DNA of 64,000 nt from Endomychus coccineus (GCA_958510875.1 OY294067.1:142825546-142889545), one strand, 5' to 3'. Positions 12,644 through 24,115 are shown, numbered from the stretch's first letter. Notes: generated from the letters alone by a model not told the origin. Numbers and translations are program-made.

Positions 12644-13880
12644 TTAGGATGAAGCTTCCGCTGGAAGGCTTACTTTTCTTTCTTGTAATTCGACGTCAGT
12701 TCGTGGATTTCCAATAGGTTGTCTTCTTTCCTGGATCCAATTCTTGGAAAGGTAAATTATTGCCAAAATGATGCCGAAGTATAAAAGTACAGTCCAGATA
12801 CTCGGAATATGATAATTACCAATTGGTTCTTCTATAATAGGAATCGCCGGATTCAATGGAATTTCTCCAAGTTTTAAATTTTCCAAGTTTATGCTGAAAT
12901 TGGCAATTTTCGTATGTTCTATTTCCATTCGAAGATTATCGATAACAACAGATTTCCCATAGGTTTTGTTCAGATCACTCAGTTCTTGATTATCAAAGAC
13001 TGTTTTACAACCATTTTCTTTGATGAGAAAGATTCCACTTAGGGTCCTCGAATCGGTTTGTTCTTCACATTTACTATCAATCACTGCTTGAGTTGGGAAT
13101 ACTCTCGAGTATTGATTTATTTCGCGAATTATTTCTATGTGGTTGTTTTGAATGTTTGATTTAATAAATTGGCATTGGCTTGAGTTTCCGAAATTCAGGA
13201 TGTTTTCTTCACATGATGTGCGCTGATTGAGTTGCAAGTAGCTAGGGCATTGGAAGAATTTGTTTTTGGTACAAATATCGAGGTTAATTATATTGTTAAA
13301 TTTCAATAAGTATCTGACATCTGATATTAAGGTAACGAATTCTGACTTGTGTTTTGTTGGAACAGAATGTAAATAATAAAGTTCGTACTCTTGCTCGTAG
13401 TCAATTGGTATTGATAAGAAATAACTGATGCGATTTGATTCTATTCGACAATTGGTTCTAATAATTGATTCAAAGTCTAAAGTATTTTCATATTTCAATT
13501 CAAACGGAAAGTTTTCCTTATAATAATTTGATATTCTCTGTAGTTCTGAAAATAACTCATTAGGCTTCAAAATACTAGGATGTAACTTTAACCTACAAAA
13601 TGTAACAGAACTTTCTATATCTTGCCAAATCTCAAATATAGCATTATATAATGTAGTTAACTGATTATAAACTTCGTATACTGAAAAAATATCTACACGA
13701 TCAGCATTTTGTTTCATGATTCCATTTATTTCATAAATTTTTGATTTAATAATGTTCTCATTATATTGAATGTCTTGTATTGTGTTATTGAATTGTTTAA
13801 TAATTTGATTATTCAATAAACGAATGTGTTCTATAAGCGTGGAATGAAAACGTTCTATGAAATCACTTGATTCGTAATTT
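12644..13880 (-). pseudogene. Errantivirus env-like glycoprotein remnant fused to integrase end
   Basis: The minus-strand frame is open from about 13880 to TAA at 12644. Its first codons still read as integrase (IERFHSTLIEHIRLL, about 13865-13820), then pass without a break into an env-type ectodomain. That ectodomain begins with a heptad-rich stretch (KQFNNTIQDIQ) and a HPSIL motif typical of the transmembrane half. Paired cysteines follow, and near the C terminus there is a hydrophobic span (IWTVLLYFGIILAIIYL, about 12800-12750) before a basic, charged tail. The N-terminal surface part and cleavage site are absent. In intact family members this protein gives particles their membrane. Here it is a deletion fusion with no signal peptide, and I infer no function. 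Confidence 0.75.
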
Positions 13881-14316
13881 TAATTTGTGAATTTCTAATA
13901 ATTCCTTCACTAATGAATTTTTAAATTCTGATTCATTTTCCGAAATGATTTGTTCTGCAATGCCATGGTGTGTAAAATATTTAATAAGTTTGTTAACAAC
14001 TTCTATACCTTGTGATGAACTCAATTTATAAGCTTTTGCATACTTCAAAAATGAGTCAATAATAGTGAGAAATTTTGCATTTTCTAAGATTAAAGGTCGT
14101 GAGTGTGATATTAAATTTTAGTTTCAGAGGTTTCCTATGGTATTTTGTGATTCGACATACTTCACATTTATTAATATAACTCTGAATAGATCTACGTTGA
14201 TTACCTTCGTGGTAGTTTTGAATAATTTGAAACAATTCATTGTCATCGCAAACATCAATTAATTTTAATCGCATTTTATTCATTAGAATTCTTTGTTTAG
14301 TTTTATACAATTTCAT
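13850..14316 (-). pseudogene. Errantivirus integrase remnant
   Basis: Two frames on the minus strand cover integrase. The N-terminal zinc-binding part (14316-14056) has YHEGNQRRSIQ followed by INKCEVCRITKYHR (a HHCC-type finger). The catalytic core (about 14060-13863) starts with IIDSFLKYAKAY, giving the first Asp. Where the second catalytic Asp is expected, the frame reads ISENESEF, so the residue is Glu. The core then shifts frame by one base near 13880 into IERFHS, which carries the expected final Glu, and runs straight into env sequence. The C-terminal integrase domain is deleted. With the frameshifts and the Asp-to-Glu change, the enzyme must be inactive. Confidence 0.7.
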
Positions 14317-14377
14317 AACCGCTGGGCATAAAGGGGTAAAGTTAACTTCTGAAATTATTAATTAACTGGACAATCTG

Positions 14378-15577
14378 TTATTTTATTCCTACAATGGGGT
14401 CTTCGTGATTTGAATGAATGGTGTTATTATCATCCTGAATTCTGTCATCAACTTCTACTATCAAAGATTCTGTTTCATCATGATTTTTTTTCATATTAAG
14501 TTTATTTAATTGTCTGTTGAATTCTTCCATGTATCTAAGAATAACACTAGGTTTTTCTTTTGTATCGTGAACCATGTTAAGTTCAATTCGCGATAATGCA
14601 TCTGCATTTTCATTCAAAGATCCCTTTTTATAAATAATTTCGTAATCATATTCTTCTTTCTCTACAGTATTTATATCGCTTGTACGAATTTCAGAAATAT
14701 AAAACTGAGCTTTTTCAGTTTCGATTTGATTGAAATTTGGACTCTGGTTTCGTTCGTATTCATCGAACTTTTCCGCTTCGAAAACTGACATGTTCATTGT
14801 CACTTTGTTTTCTGAAGGATTTAAGACCGTACATATAGCTACGTGATTATTCACATTTGCGATACACTCAGGTATTTCTAGATTATTTATCCTAGTGTAT
14901 GGGATGATTCTTCCACCATCTTCAATATTTTTTATATTAACCCTAATTACTTGTTCTGACCTCGTTTGCACTACTATAGAATTCGTGTTATGAGGAAGTT
15001 CATGGTAAGTTAGGTTTATAGAGCAATTTGGGGTAATAAGCGTATTTTCATTTGAATCAATAATTGCTTCTAATATTTCCAAGTTATCTATTCCTAGCCA
15101 ACAATCGAAACAGTTGTGGAAGCTAAATGAATAAAACTTCAAAGAAAGCTTATCTCGAGTATTAAATAACTTGTTACATGGTATCAACGTACTGTACATC
15201 TGGGTTGATGTACCATGAGCAGTTGATATTTGAAACAGGTCGTTTCTCATCGCACGTTTGAAATATTTCTCAGTTGTTTCTGGGTTAATAAAAGATTTAG
15301 TGTTACCAGTATTTATTAAAATTTTCAGATTATAATCAGGAAAGATTACATATGGTAGATCATTTTGATAATTAGTTAAATTCATTAATTCGAAGGAGGC
15401 TTCATCCTCTAAAAAATTATTCGAGTCTTCCGGGTATTCAACCGATGGTTGTTGATCGATATTACATATTTCTCCGGCTGTATAATTCAATTTATTTCTA
15501 TTCCAATCCTTAGAATTGTTAGTATGTTGATTTGAAAACCGTGTAGGTTGATAAGTATTTTTTGTTGAAGTGCTCAT
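14378..15577 (-). pseudogene. Errantivirus protease region joined to RNase H end (RT deleted)
   Basis: This is a 399-codon open frame on the minus strand. The N-terminal part is Asn/Gln/Thr-rich and gag-like. A retropepsin-type protease follows (LPYVIFPDYNLKILINTGNT, where the usual catalytic D-T/S-G reads N-T-G). Next is the spacer that normally precedes RT in this group (CWLGIDNLEILEAIID; NVNNHVAICTVLNPSENK). The frame then jumps to YEIIYKKGSLNENADALSRI, the C-terminal end of RNase H, so the whole RT palm and most of RNase H are gone while the frame stays open. The remainder is the linker to integrase. The Asp-to-Asn change in the protease motif argues against activity. Confidence 0.7.
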
Positions 15578-15795
15578 AAGAATCTGAACAGGGATGTTTT
15601 TATTTGGATCTATTTGTTGATTATTTGAATTCCTATTCTGTGTTGAATAGTTATTGAATCTTGTAACGTTTTGTTGCCTGTTGAAATTACTGGTACTAGG
15701 ACCTCGTGGAATTCGAACATTATGTGCGTAATGTGTAATTGGTAAAGGCTGAATTTTAGGATTAAATTTTTTGTTGATTTATTTCTAGTTGAAAA

Positions 15796-16371
15796 TCATT
15801 GGTTAGCATACTCAGGGCAGTTATTCAAGTCTCTTGGATTTTTGGTACGCATGTGAGAACCAATCGGATCTTTTAAATCTCTTAATAAAATTCTCAAAGC
15901 ATTGTTTCTAAAATAACCAGTTAAAACATCAGTTTCGTCAGCAGGCAAATGTGTAACTAAGTACGATATTTGTAAATTCAATAGGTGTTGTTACTCTATT
16001 GTAAAAATCAAACGGACTTCATTTAGTTTTTGTTTTAACTCTGTAAGCTCGATGTTTAATGTACAGCAATCTCTTTTATCTGCGTAACTGTTAATTAAAC
16101 ATGTTTTCAAATCTAACCAATAATTGTGAATAACACAAGACGAGATATTTCTAGCAGCATCTCCTTTTATGTTAGCTCAAATGCTGGATATCAGATATTC
16201 ATTCTGAAAGTCATCAGTATTTTGCAAATTATAAAATTTATTTACTAGTTTCTCCAAAATTTCTATGAATCGAGGTAGTAACTCTGTTTCACCATTGGAA
16301 TCAGGAATCATACCTAAGTATTCCTGTTTGAGAAGGAGAATTTGAGCATGAATCTGATTATTCACTGCCAT
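15796..16371 (-). pseudogene. Errantivirus gag remnant
   Basis: Two frames on the minus strand (16371-16177 and 15981-15796) lie where gag is expected, upstream of the protease. The first has helical sequence with IHAQILLLKQEYLGMIPDSN. The second includes YLVTHLPADETDVLTGYFR and ALRILLRDLKDPIGSH. The region between them continues in shifted frames. No zinc knuckle is seen, as usual for errantivirus gag. The assignment rests mainly on position and on the pol/env neighbours. Confidence 0.5.
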
Positions 16372-17829
16372 TGTTACCTTGTTCCTTTTGAATATTGGAG
16401 ATCTAGATCGAATTGATTTATGTAAATTTAAATTTGAGTCAGAATCTGAACTTTCTGTATCACTAGAACCTCTAAATTACATTAGTACTAGCAACAGAAT
16501 TAATCTCCAGTCCATGTAGTCTTGAACCATTCACGACGATGATGAACTGTTGAAATACGATAGTTTAGATTTCGCGTTTGGCTACTCAATCCACCAAACT
16601 CGAAATATTTATTTGTCGATAGCCAATAAATCGTAGAAGCGAACCAAATTATATTCACTAATTTGTTTAGATATCCTACCAATTACTTAACAATAGATTC
16701 GTCTAGTAAATGATATGAGTAACACATTCATGTAACAAGATACTAGTTAGAAAATTCACGGAAAAATGTTAAATGAAATATAACACTCTAATAATAATTT
16801 TTAGTATTTAAATTGTGTCGAAAAATAATAACGATTCGGAATAAAAATTATGTACATAAACGCAGTTCAAAGAAATAGAATATTATAGAATTAGAAGTAT
16901 TTGTCGGATTGAAATTATATGTTGAATTATAACACTGCAACTACCTGATGTTCCAAATCTACCGGGGTGCACTTACTTGTTTACAGCAGCCTAAGCCTGA
17001 TTGACAATCACAAGAAGCGTTATATCTACGCGAAAACACATCATAAAAGAGAACTATAAAATCTGATGTATCGACATGTCATGAAGTTTATATCACCGAT
17101 CCCCTGTTTTCATATTTTGACCCATTTCGCACATACCATTGGATGAGAAATTTGTCTTCTTACCTGTCATCTGATTCCTTCCACTCGAGTTTCTTATTAT
17201 TTCTATCTAGTATTCATGACTGGGACTTAATAGATATATAGGTTTGATATATATCGTCCATTCTATGCTACATAAGCACTTGGAACAAGAAATAACATGA
17301 CGCTTATCTCTATGGATTCGATGTTCACTTGGTTTATTTCATTTCATTCTGCGGAACAGAATATATATTGGAAATGATTTAAAAACAGCTGATGAAAGGA
17401 GTTGAATTACACTCTATCATTGAAATTCAATTCGAAAGGTCTACACACACCTGCGTCAGTTTGCCTTTCGGAATTATTCACACTATAACATAACCTTGTT
17501 TCATACTAACACTCCAACTATCCAAATTCGCAGACTGAGTCGTAACATCGACGAATTTGTTTTGACCTTATGATTTGATGAAATTCTATAATTCCAATTG
17601 AGACAGAAAAGAAAGATGACAAAAATATCCCTTGACACGGTGCTACCACTCTCAAAAAAAATACAGTTCCGATTTTCACCACTTTAGGGCGATTTACAAA
17701 ATTTCAAATCCATACTACCAATAGGTACCAGTTTCTTCCACATTTTCTGGTATAAATGTGTTAGCTGTTGATTGATCACTATTGTTTTGATTGTCAACTG
17801 TAATTTCAGCAAAGAATTATTCTTCTGCA
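16372..17829. other. AT-rich gap between errantivirus gag and Tigger remnant
   Basis: There is no supported gene. The left part should hold the element's 5' leader and LTR on the minus strand, but I could not match it to the candidate LTR start at 12634. The right part contains the second copy of a dispersed repeat (17635-17730). Confidence 0.3.
17635..17730 (+). repeat. Dispersed repeat, copy 2 (relative at 7605)
   Basis: This matches the 7605-7715 segment in order and orientation through GCTACCACTC, ATACAGTTCC, TTTCACCACTT, CAAAATTTCAAAT and ACCAATAGG. It lies just beyond the 3' end of the minus-strand Tigger-like remnant. Confidence 0.5.
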
Positions 17830-18923
17830 AAAAAAAATTTGTTCAAAGGGTAAACATGTATTTTGAGACCCTTTCACAGCTTTTTCTAATGTTCCCACAC
17901 GATGGAAATACATTGCTGCAAAATTTTGTCAAAAGTGTGTGTTTTTAAATAACTGGAACATTCATGATGTAGGCAGATTTCAGTGGAGAAAAACTGCCAC
18001 ATCTAAAGGTTGAAGCCTATGAGATGTGTGAGGAGGCAGGGACACCACAACTATTCCATTGTCCTTACAGAACTGACAATTGATAGAAAATGTGGGATTC
18101 ATGAACATCCATAACAATCAGAACTTCACTGTTTTTACTATATTGATCATTCTTCTGGAAATGTTCCAACCACTCAATACAAATTTCTTCGATAATCCAC
18201 ACCGATTTGGAGCATTTACATATTGACCCTTTTGACTCATCCAATCTTTGGGAAAATGTCCAGGTAAACGTTGACGGGTATATATGAATAAAGGTGGCAT
18301 GCAACTTCTAGATTCACCCATATCACATACAGATGTGGTTGTTTGCCCCCTTTCACCACTGGTTATCGCCTGGCATCGTTTCAGGCATTTTTTGATGAAA
18401 TTATTTCAGCCTCGTGTACGGTAGTGTCTGCCGCCTCATCAATGTTGAAGACTTTGTCTGAACAAAATTTAAACTTCTCGTATACGACTTCCAAATTATC
18501 GAAGAACAAAATAGCTTCTGCCTTATTGAAGGCGGTAGTCTGTTCAAAGATATAGCTTCTGGAGCTCTTACAGAGATATCGACATTCCGTTTCGAGAAAC
18601 CGTATAACCAGTCCATGCTAGCCAGCTTTTTTCTTCATTGAGACTGGTGCTGAAAATTGTTTGCCAAAACATGCTCGCCTTAACTCAAAACTCGTAATAT
18701 CATAGAAGGCATACGCCAATATTCGTACATGCTGCACAATAGCTCTTTCTTCCTCTAAAGAAAAAACTGTTTTTACCCATCCTTGAATCGGTGGTTCTTT
18801 GCCTTACTTTATCCCATAAAGTGATGTACGGTACAATACATTGTTCTGCTGCACGTATTATAGAACATCCATTACGAACTGCGTTTAATGCTCTGTCTAT
18901 GTTCTTTGATATTTATGTGGCAT
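17830..18923 (-). pseudogene. Tigger/jerky-like DNA transposon transposase remnant
   Basis: The reading starts at ATG 18923 (MPHKYQRT). After one frameshift it continues as the helix-turn-helix NAVRNGCSIIRAAEQC and ITLWDKV, then FSLEEERAIVQHV. The CENP-B-like part gives GMDWLYGFSKRN (about 18617-18580) and APEAISLNRL. The DDE domain is marked by FKFCSDKVFNIDEA (first Asp), LFIYTRQRLPGHF, EVLIVMDVHESH (second Asp, about 18125-18090) and IVVVSLPPHTSHRLQPLDVA (about 18052-17993). The C-terminal KAVKGSQNTCLPFEQ reads near 17880-17840. These motifs are in the family's order, across several frameshifts and stops. It differs from the Tigger-like copy at 0.7-2.4 kb, so two lineages are present. It is inactive. 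Confidence 0.85.
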
Positions 18924-19327
18924 GCTACAGAAAAATGATTACCATTCATCAGCATCGATGCGGGATAATACAGATACAGGCTTACGGTACAACCCCACGA
19001 TCCGTTATAAAAATCTTGATTTGTACGTAAAGCTTTTTTGCGCGGAACTTGAGATATGCAATCTTAATGGATTCGACCATAACCTCAAAGTTATTCAACT
19101 GTTTTGTTCAAACCTTGAATTATTTTGAAGAAAACCCTTTTACGAATTTGAACATGTACGACCGGCCCCAGCTGTAATGAAGTGTTTTTGGATATGGGCC
19201 GCTGGCTTTCATCCGTTTCGTGTATATTTTAGTCGCGAGAAAATTCCCTTTGGTACGTCTCACATTAGACGCGAGTAGCTGAGATCTGAGAAAAGCTCAA
19301 ACTGTTTTAATTGAATTTTCATATTTA

Positions 19328-19501
19328 ATGGACATTTATCGAAAAAAGAAGGGCCGTCGGGCACGGTCCGATAGTAAATCTGACTACATGGAGCGAAAAC
19401 GGTACGCGAAAAGTCGTCGTAAAGCCGTATTAGGTACAACCAGCTTGCACTTTCCTAATTCGCGTGCTACGGGCTTCTCACGTGAACGTTATTGGATTTA
19501 A
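19328..19501 (+). other. Short basic ORF in a GC-rich island
   Basis: A 57-codon ATG-to-TAA frame encodes a strongly basic product beginning MDIYRKKKGRRARSDSKSD. Codon use is unlike the AT-rich surroundings (many CGT/CGG/GTC-type codons). I recognise no domain. It could be an exon, the 5' untranslated part of the neighbouring transposon, or chance in a GC-rich patch. Confidence 0.2.
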
Positions 19502-19683
19502 GGAAAACTGACTATTTCAAAACAGTTTTTGACCCGGATTGTGGCTATCACGACCTCTGAAAAGGTTCAAAGTTCACATAATTATTTCATAATTTGTAGT
19601 TCATTATTGTTTTACTACTTAAATAAATAGGTATGAAATTTGTAGGTTATTGATGATGTCAGTGTGACAGTGATATAATTATT

Positions 19684-19878
19684 TCAAACGTAAAGTAAGA
19701 CACACGTTTCAGATTCCACAACCACCCTTGACCAAGATAATTTTTGATATCCCGGTATTATGTTTATAAATTGAGTCTGAAGTTTATGTATAGCGTAAGC
19801 ATAGTTCTCGACGTCGTTGGATACTGGTAAGTTATCTTTGTTAATATAAGTGTAATGTTCTTTCAATAAGCTCATTAT
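19684..19878 (-). other. Candidate exon-like ORF
   Basis: The minus-strand frame starts just after TTCATTTCATAG (a possible splice acceptor) with MSLLKEHYTYINKDN. It stays open for 63 codons through ENYAYAIHKLQTQFINIIPG. The composition looks more protein-like than most frames here. No family was recognised and no clear donor was found, so this remains a guess. Confidence 0.2.
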
Positions 19879-20869
19879 CTATGAAATGAATTGATAAATT
19901 TGTACATAAAATAAATATATGATTTTCTTAACCTTTCGCTTCTACGTTTTAAAATGTAATGCAATATTTAAACTCATTTAAACGTATATATACAAGTATA
20001 CAAGAATCGTTACAGGTTCAGAAAAAGGATTGAATAACACAGATAAGAAATTTCGAGCCAATGAATGGCTATACGAAGGTATGATGAGTCATCAATTTCT
20101 TTTTCAATTCTTTAGAATATACGACTATTAATTTGGTACATTTTACAGAAATAATTTAAATTACTTACGAGAAATTAATAATTTAAACTTGTTATGATGT
20201 TTTTTTAATTATTTTGATCATAATAAAGTAGAATAATTTTTTTTTTCAAATTTGAATTTCATGGTCGAAATATACTATACCGGTAGATGAGCAGTATATA
20301 AATTTAAGCTGTTGCATCATTTTCCGCGTGATTGTTTTATGTCAACGCGCTTTAAATTCGAGATGGTGATACCTACAAGGTCGAATTTTCGGATTCAGGT
20401 TATGGAATTTGTCTTCTGGGCCCTGCAGAGGCCCAAAGACGTTTATATCAATATCTTGGCTTCTACTTGACCCGAAAAAGTTTTTTGAGCAATAGATTCT
20501 AGAATTTGGTCATGTTAAAAGTTTTGTAACATCAAAAATTTCCAAATTTTCCGAGGTCAGAAATTTTCAAAGTTGTCCTACATTTTTTCGTATAACCCAA
20601 AACCTGTATTGATGACTGCTTCAGATCATATATATTGAAATGCACGGAACGCATTTTTTTTTGTCGATTAGTGTATTTTTTGAGTGGCTATCTCAGTTTT
20701 ACGGATTTTTGAGAATGGCCGATTGTGGCGCCAGAATGAAAGATAAAGAATAAAGAAAAATCCCTATGAAAAGTGTATAAAAAGTACCATCTTTCCATCT
20801 GAACAGAATATTTCGTTGGTCAATATTCGATTTGAAAAAATGATTTTGCATTGACTCAAAAAACACTAA

Positions 20870-21390
20870 TTCGCTCATGTCTCCAGACCATATGACTTTT
20901 ATTTAGGCTCAAACGACGCGTTCTCACTTTTTCAACAATTTTTCTTACGAAATGTTTTTCAATTTGAGCCACCGTTTTCATTTTGAACACAAAAAACATT
21001 AAAATCTAATTTTTTTGCTCCAAAAAGTGGCCGTAACTTTTGAAGCTAATTTTAGGAATTTTTCACTATTATTCTCGTTTTTAGCGCATCAAGATACATA
21101 CATATAAAAACATACCAAATTCACTACTTGATTTTTTGAACGATATGCGCTGATATCTCAAAACCATGAACTCAAAACCATAATTTCAGCTCAAGTGATG
21201 CATTTTCATTTTTTCTACGGTTCGTCTCCTCACATGTTTTTTCTCATTTGGGTCCCCTTTATTTTTAAATGCGAAAAACATGAAATTTGTCTTTTTTCGC
21301 GCCAAAACATGGCCGTAACTTTCGAAGCTAACTCGTAGGAATGTATTCACTATTTTTCCCGTTTTCAGCACACTAAAGTACAAAGAAAAA
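20870..21390 (+). repeat. Two diverged tandem units, about 282-bp period
   Basis: The phrase GGCCGTAACTTTTGAAGCTAA at 21029 returns as GGCCGTAACTTTCGAAGCTAA at 21311. Flanking phrases also recur in order: a GCTCAA block, AAAAACAT, AGGAAT with TTCACTATT, and a CGTTTTxAGC block. The units are about 282 bp apart and well diverged. A third, more degraded unit may precede them from about 20580. No coding capacity was seen. Confidence 0.6.
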
Positions 21391-22873
21391 CTGAGAATTT
21401 ACACCTTCACATTCCTTTTCTTAATTTTCCCTCTAGCAACTGGTTTATATATAGTGTCATCTGAGGGAGAGGGTCAAATTAGGTTATATCAGACGTTACA
21501 ATCATACATGGAGCTAATAAAGTTCGCTTACATTACAAATACCTGTATCAGTTTTCAAGAAATGACTGATGTCGGTATTCTCCCGCAATCGGTATTTCCT
21601 CGCGCTCCCCTACCACTGACGGACCGACTGACTCACTTATCACAAAATTTCCGGAATTATAAAACCGATCAACACAAAATTTGGCAGGAAGTTTCCTCAT
21701 ATGACGGATTTTCCGAAACCCAATTCCAATTGGGGTAGAAGGGATTTTATATATTTCGAAGTTCTTGATAGCTATATAGTATTCACGTACAATCTACATG
21801 ACAGATGGTTCCGTAGATTAATGAATCATTATCACAGTTCAGACTGTCTACGCAGGCATCACATAACCCCTCCATGAAACAACTATAAAACGGGTAACGT
21901 TCACATGATAGGCAGCTGGTACATTGACAGCCAAATTATATCCTGACAGACCATTACATTACACATATTCCTGTGAACTCAGATAAACTTCTGAATGACA
22001 TAGAGTATAATTTTACGTATTCCTCGGCCTTTCGTTTCTACTCATTTCGAATAATATGCACTCGATATTGAAAGAAAGAGGATGACTTCGCGGAGGAGTA
22101 TACGCTGGTAATATATAAATATATGCGTACGCGTACTCTCAAGGAAAATCGTCTGTAGCTTAAGAATTGATTGCATTGAAGGGTTTGGTCCGCAAAAATT
22201 GTGTGCCTAGATTCATATGATTTATTTTTGTATATTCATATCATACTGACCATGAGATTTCATCTTTAGTTATCTAACTTCATTGAATTCTATTAATCTA
22301 CGGGAATTACAAATGCAATTTCAAGTTGAAATTGACGCTATATTCAAGGGAATGTGAATTTTGTCCCATAATTTGTGGTTGGATAACACTTCCTCACCCC
22401 ATTGCAATGGACAGTTCTAATGTCAATAATTTGTATATTCATGGTACGGTAGGAATAGATATATATTCTGCTCTGATTATCAAAAATGGTCTACACCCAA
22501 TTATTTATAAGTTTTTCTGAGCATTCCGAAGCCACGGTTCGAAAATTATCTTAATACAATGGATACTGATGACTTCTTTCTGGGAAATCAAGGAATTTCT
22601 AAGCCTTCATACAGAAACGTTTAAAGTTAAAATCCATAGATCAATCGCATTGTAATAATATTTGATACTCAATTCTATGCTTCAAACATGAAATAAGCCC
22701 CTCAGAATCATCAATCAATCTGTGACAAATTTTAATGACGAACAAAGTCGTTTGCAGTGTGATCCGAGAATTTTATCCACCGCAATCACATTTGAGAAAA
22801 CCAAGAGGCTCAGATCTTAGTAATTCTCTATGTCCGATATATGTTGTATCCATATTTTGGATAACAAAAAAAA
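21391..22873. other. No recognised gene
   Basis: A 94-codon plus-strand frame at 21454-21738 covers a segment with repeat-like phrases (CTACCACTGACGGACCGACTGACTC, in part) that look like dispersed-repeat DNA rather than an exon. Another frame at 22326-22520 has no motif. Downstream exons of the minus-strand ADAM-type gene should lie to the left of 22904, but I could not identify any here. Confidence 0.3.
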
Positions 22874-22903
22874 TTATATAAAATTAGGTAGAATTTGTCT
22901 CAC

Positions 22904-23226
22904 CAATCCATTGCAAGTTGAAAGTGCTACCATGGATTGTAGCTCTCCATGAACCACCCCTTCATAATGACATCCAGTGACTCGGTATGTTGGTCGGTAT
23001 CGTGTACGAGTATTCTTATACCATCTTTCCACTAGAATCGCAGGACCCATGAAGTGCTTTGCTGGTTGTATCACCAATAGATGTTGCACGTTATTTATGG
23101 TGACATTAAAATATACATCTCCTTCATGGTGGTAGCTTGTTAAATTGTGACTTGAGTACTCTCCAGTTTTGTGCACCTTCTGTGGAATCGTTTCAAATCC
23201 ATCTGATATGAGGTTTGTATAAAGTC
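22904..23226 (-). CDS. Internal exon of an ADAM/ADAMTS-type metalloprotease (propeptide region)
   Basis: This 323-bp minus-strand exon has good splice sites. A pyrimidine-rich tract ending TTCTATTACAG precedes base 23226, and the exon ends CAATGGATTG before GTGAGAC (donor GT at 22903-22902). It reads in one frame for 107 codons after two leading bases. It includes EGDVYFNVTINNVQHLLVIQ, GPAILVERWYKN and CHYEGVVHGE, then SMVALSTCNGL. That is the layout of the reprolysin (M12B) propeptide: a beta-rich stretch, the conserved Cys in CHYxGxVxG, and the VALSxCxGL block. In the family this segment keeps the secreted zinc protease latent. ADAMTS rather than ADAM is a weak preference. Neighbouring exons were not found, so introns are long or the exons lie outside. 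Confidence 0.7.
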
Positions 23227-23560
23227 CTGTAATAGAAACATACAATATCAAAAACATTGTTTCAAATGAAATCGATGAAGATCTCACGATTCAGTGTTAT
23301 ATAATGGAAGCAGTCTACTAAAATCAGCAGATGATCATGATAAATAGAAATTAAATTCAATTATTCCGCTGGAAGATACTGACGAAACATGAAGCGTTTC
23401 GTGAAGAGTTCCATTAATATAGTGTGGAATAGAATATTTCGAAATGAAATTCCAGATGAATGGATTCATATTTTTTCGATTATTTTCATGAATATTCGGT
23501 ATCATATTTTGTAGAATTGATAATTGCAAAACAAATGTAGCAAAATATCATGTTTCAAGA
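23227..23560. other. Intronic stretch upstream of the ADAM-type exon
   Basis: A minus-strand frame (23529-23335) reads SIPHYINGTLHETLHVSSV and could be imagined as an upstream propeptide exon. However, its best donor (GTCAGT) gives a phase that does not fit the exon at 23226, so I do not call it. Confidence 0.3.
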
Positions 23561-24115
23561 TTCCGATACATATTGAAGTAAACTAAGTTGCCATCTCCCT
23601 TCTCTAGGAGCCGCAGAACCTTGAAGTGTGCCGGGTACTCTGTACCTGGTGCCGCTGGGAGAGCGGTTATGAGCGAGGGGTCCAGAGGGTTGTGACCTGT
23701 ATGAACGGTGCCTCAGCCATAAAGCTGTTGCCCAAGCATTTGGTGAAGACGAATGACTGAGACGACAAGGGTCACTCTGGGGCCGCCCAAGCGGAAGAAG
23801 GGACGAGGTTGAGCACATTCCTGGGTTATGACCTGCCTTGGATGTGTCTCTGGGTACATCTTAGGGAGGATACAATTCCCTCAGAATCAAGAAGTATTCC
23901 TCCATCCAAATAGATGGATTTGAACAGTAAAGCTCCTGCCAGCACAACGCCGCGTGATGAGGCCCTTCTAACACCTCCCGAATCTCACGGTATGGTGCGC
24001 GCTAATGGAATTCTAGACTCAACGGAAGCTCAGTCATTAGAGACCAACACCAGGGTACCGAGCGACACACCATTGTATTTGCCTTACACATGCATGCGGG
24101 ACTCTGTATAAGTGG
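23561..24115. repeat. GC-rich island, probable 5' end of an unidentified retroelement
   Basis: Composition is much richer in GC than the surroundings, with an 87-codon minus-strand frame and a 65-codon plus-strand frame. Neither has a known domain. The compositional contrast and the lack of introns or motifs suggest the 5' untranslated or ORF1 region of a retroelement. I cannot name the family. Confidence 0.3.

Larger units (their letters stand above)
12635..16371 (-). mobile_element. Internally deleted errantivirus-type (Ty3/gypsy) LTR element
   Basis: Minus-strand order is gag (16371-15796), protease with a short RNase H end (15577-14378), integrase (14316-13850) and env (13880-12644). This order, with an env-like membrane protein after pol, is that of insect errantiviruses. 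Nearly all of reverse transcriptase and RNase H is missing, and a second deletion joins integrase to env. Multiple frameshifts are present, so the copy is inactive. LTRs could not be delimited on either side apart from a candidate 3' LTR start at 12634. Confidence 0.8.
18924..20579. other. Mostly non-coding, with a GC-richer island and two doubtful ORFs
   Basis: The part from 19140 to 19560 is clearly richer in GC and CpG than its surroundings and may be the 5' end of the adjacent Tigger-like element. Two open frames in this stretch are listed separately. The rest is AT-rich with nothing recognised. Confidence 0.35.

Noticed and set aside
14378..15577. Reverse transcriptase within the 399-codon errantivirus frame
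   Set aside because: No RT motif is present. The frame passes from the protease spacer straight to the RNase H end, so RT has been deleted.
21454..21738. 94-codon plus-strand ORF as a gene
   Set aside because: It has no ATG-centred context or domain, and phrases such as CTGACGGACCGACTGACTC look like dispersed repeat DNA.
23335..23529. Upstream propeptide exon of the ADAM-type gene
   Set aside because: The peptide is suggestive, but the available donor gives a phase that does not match the exon starting at 23226, and no family block is visible.
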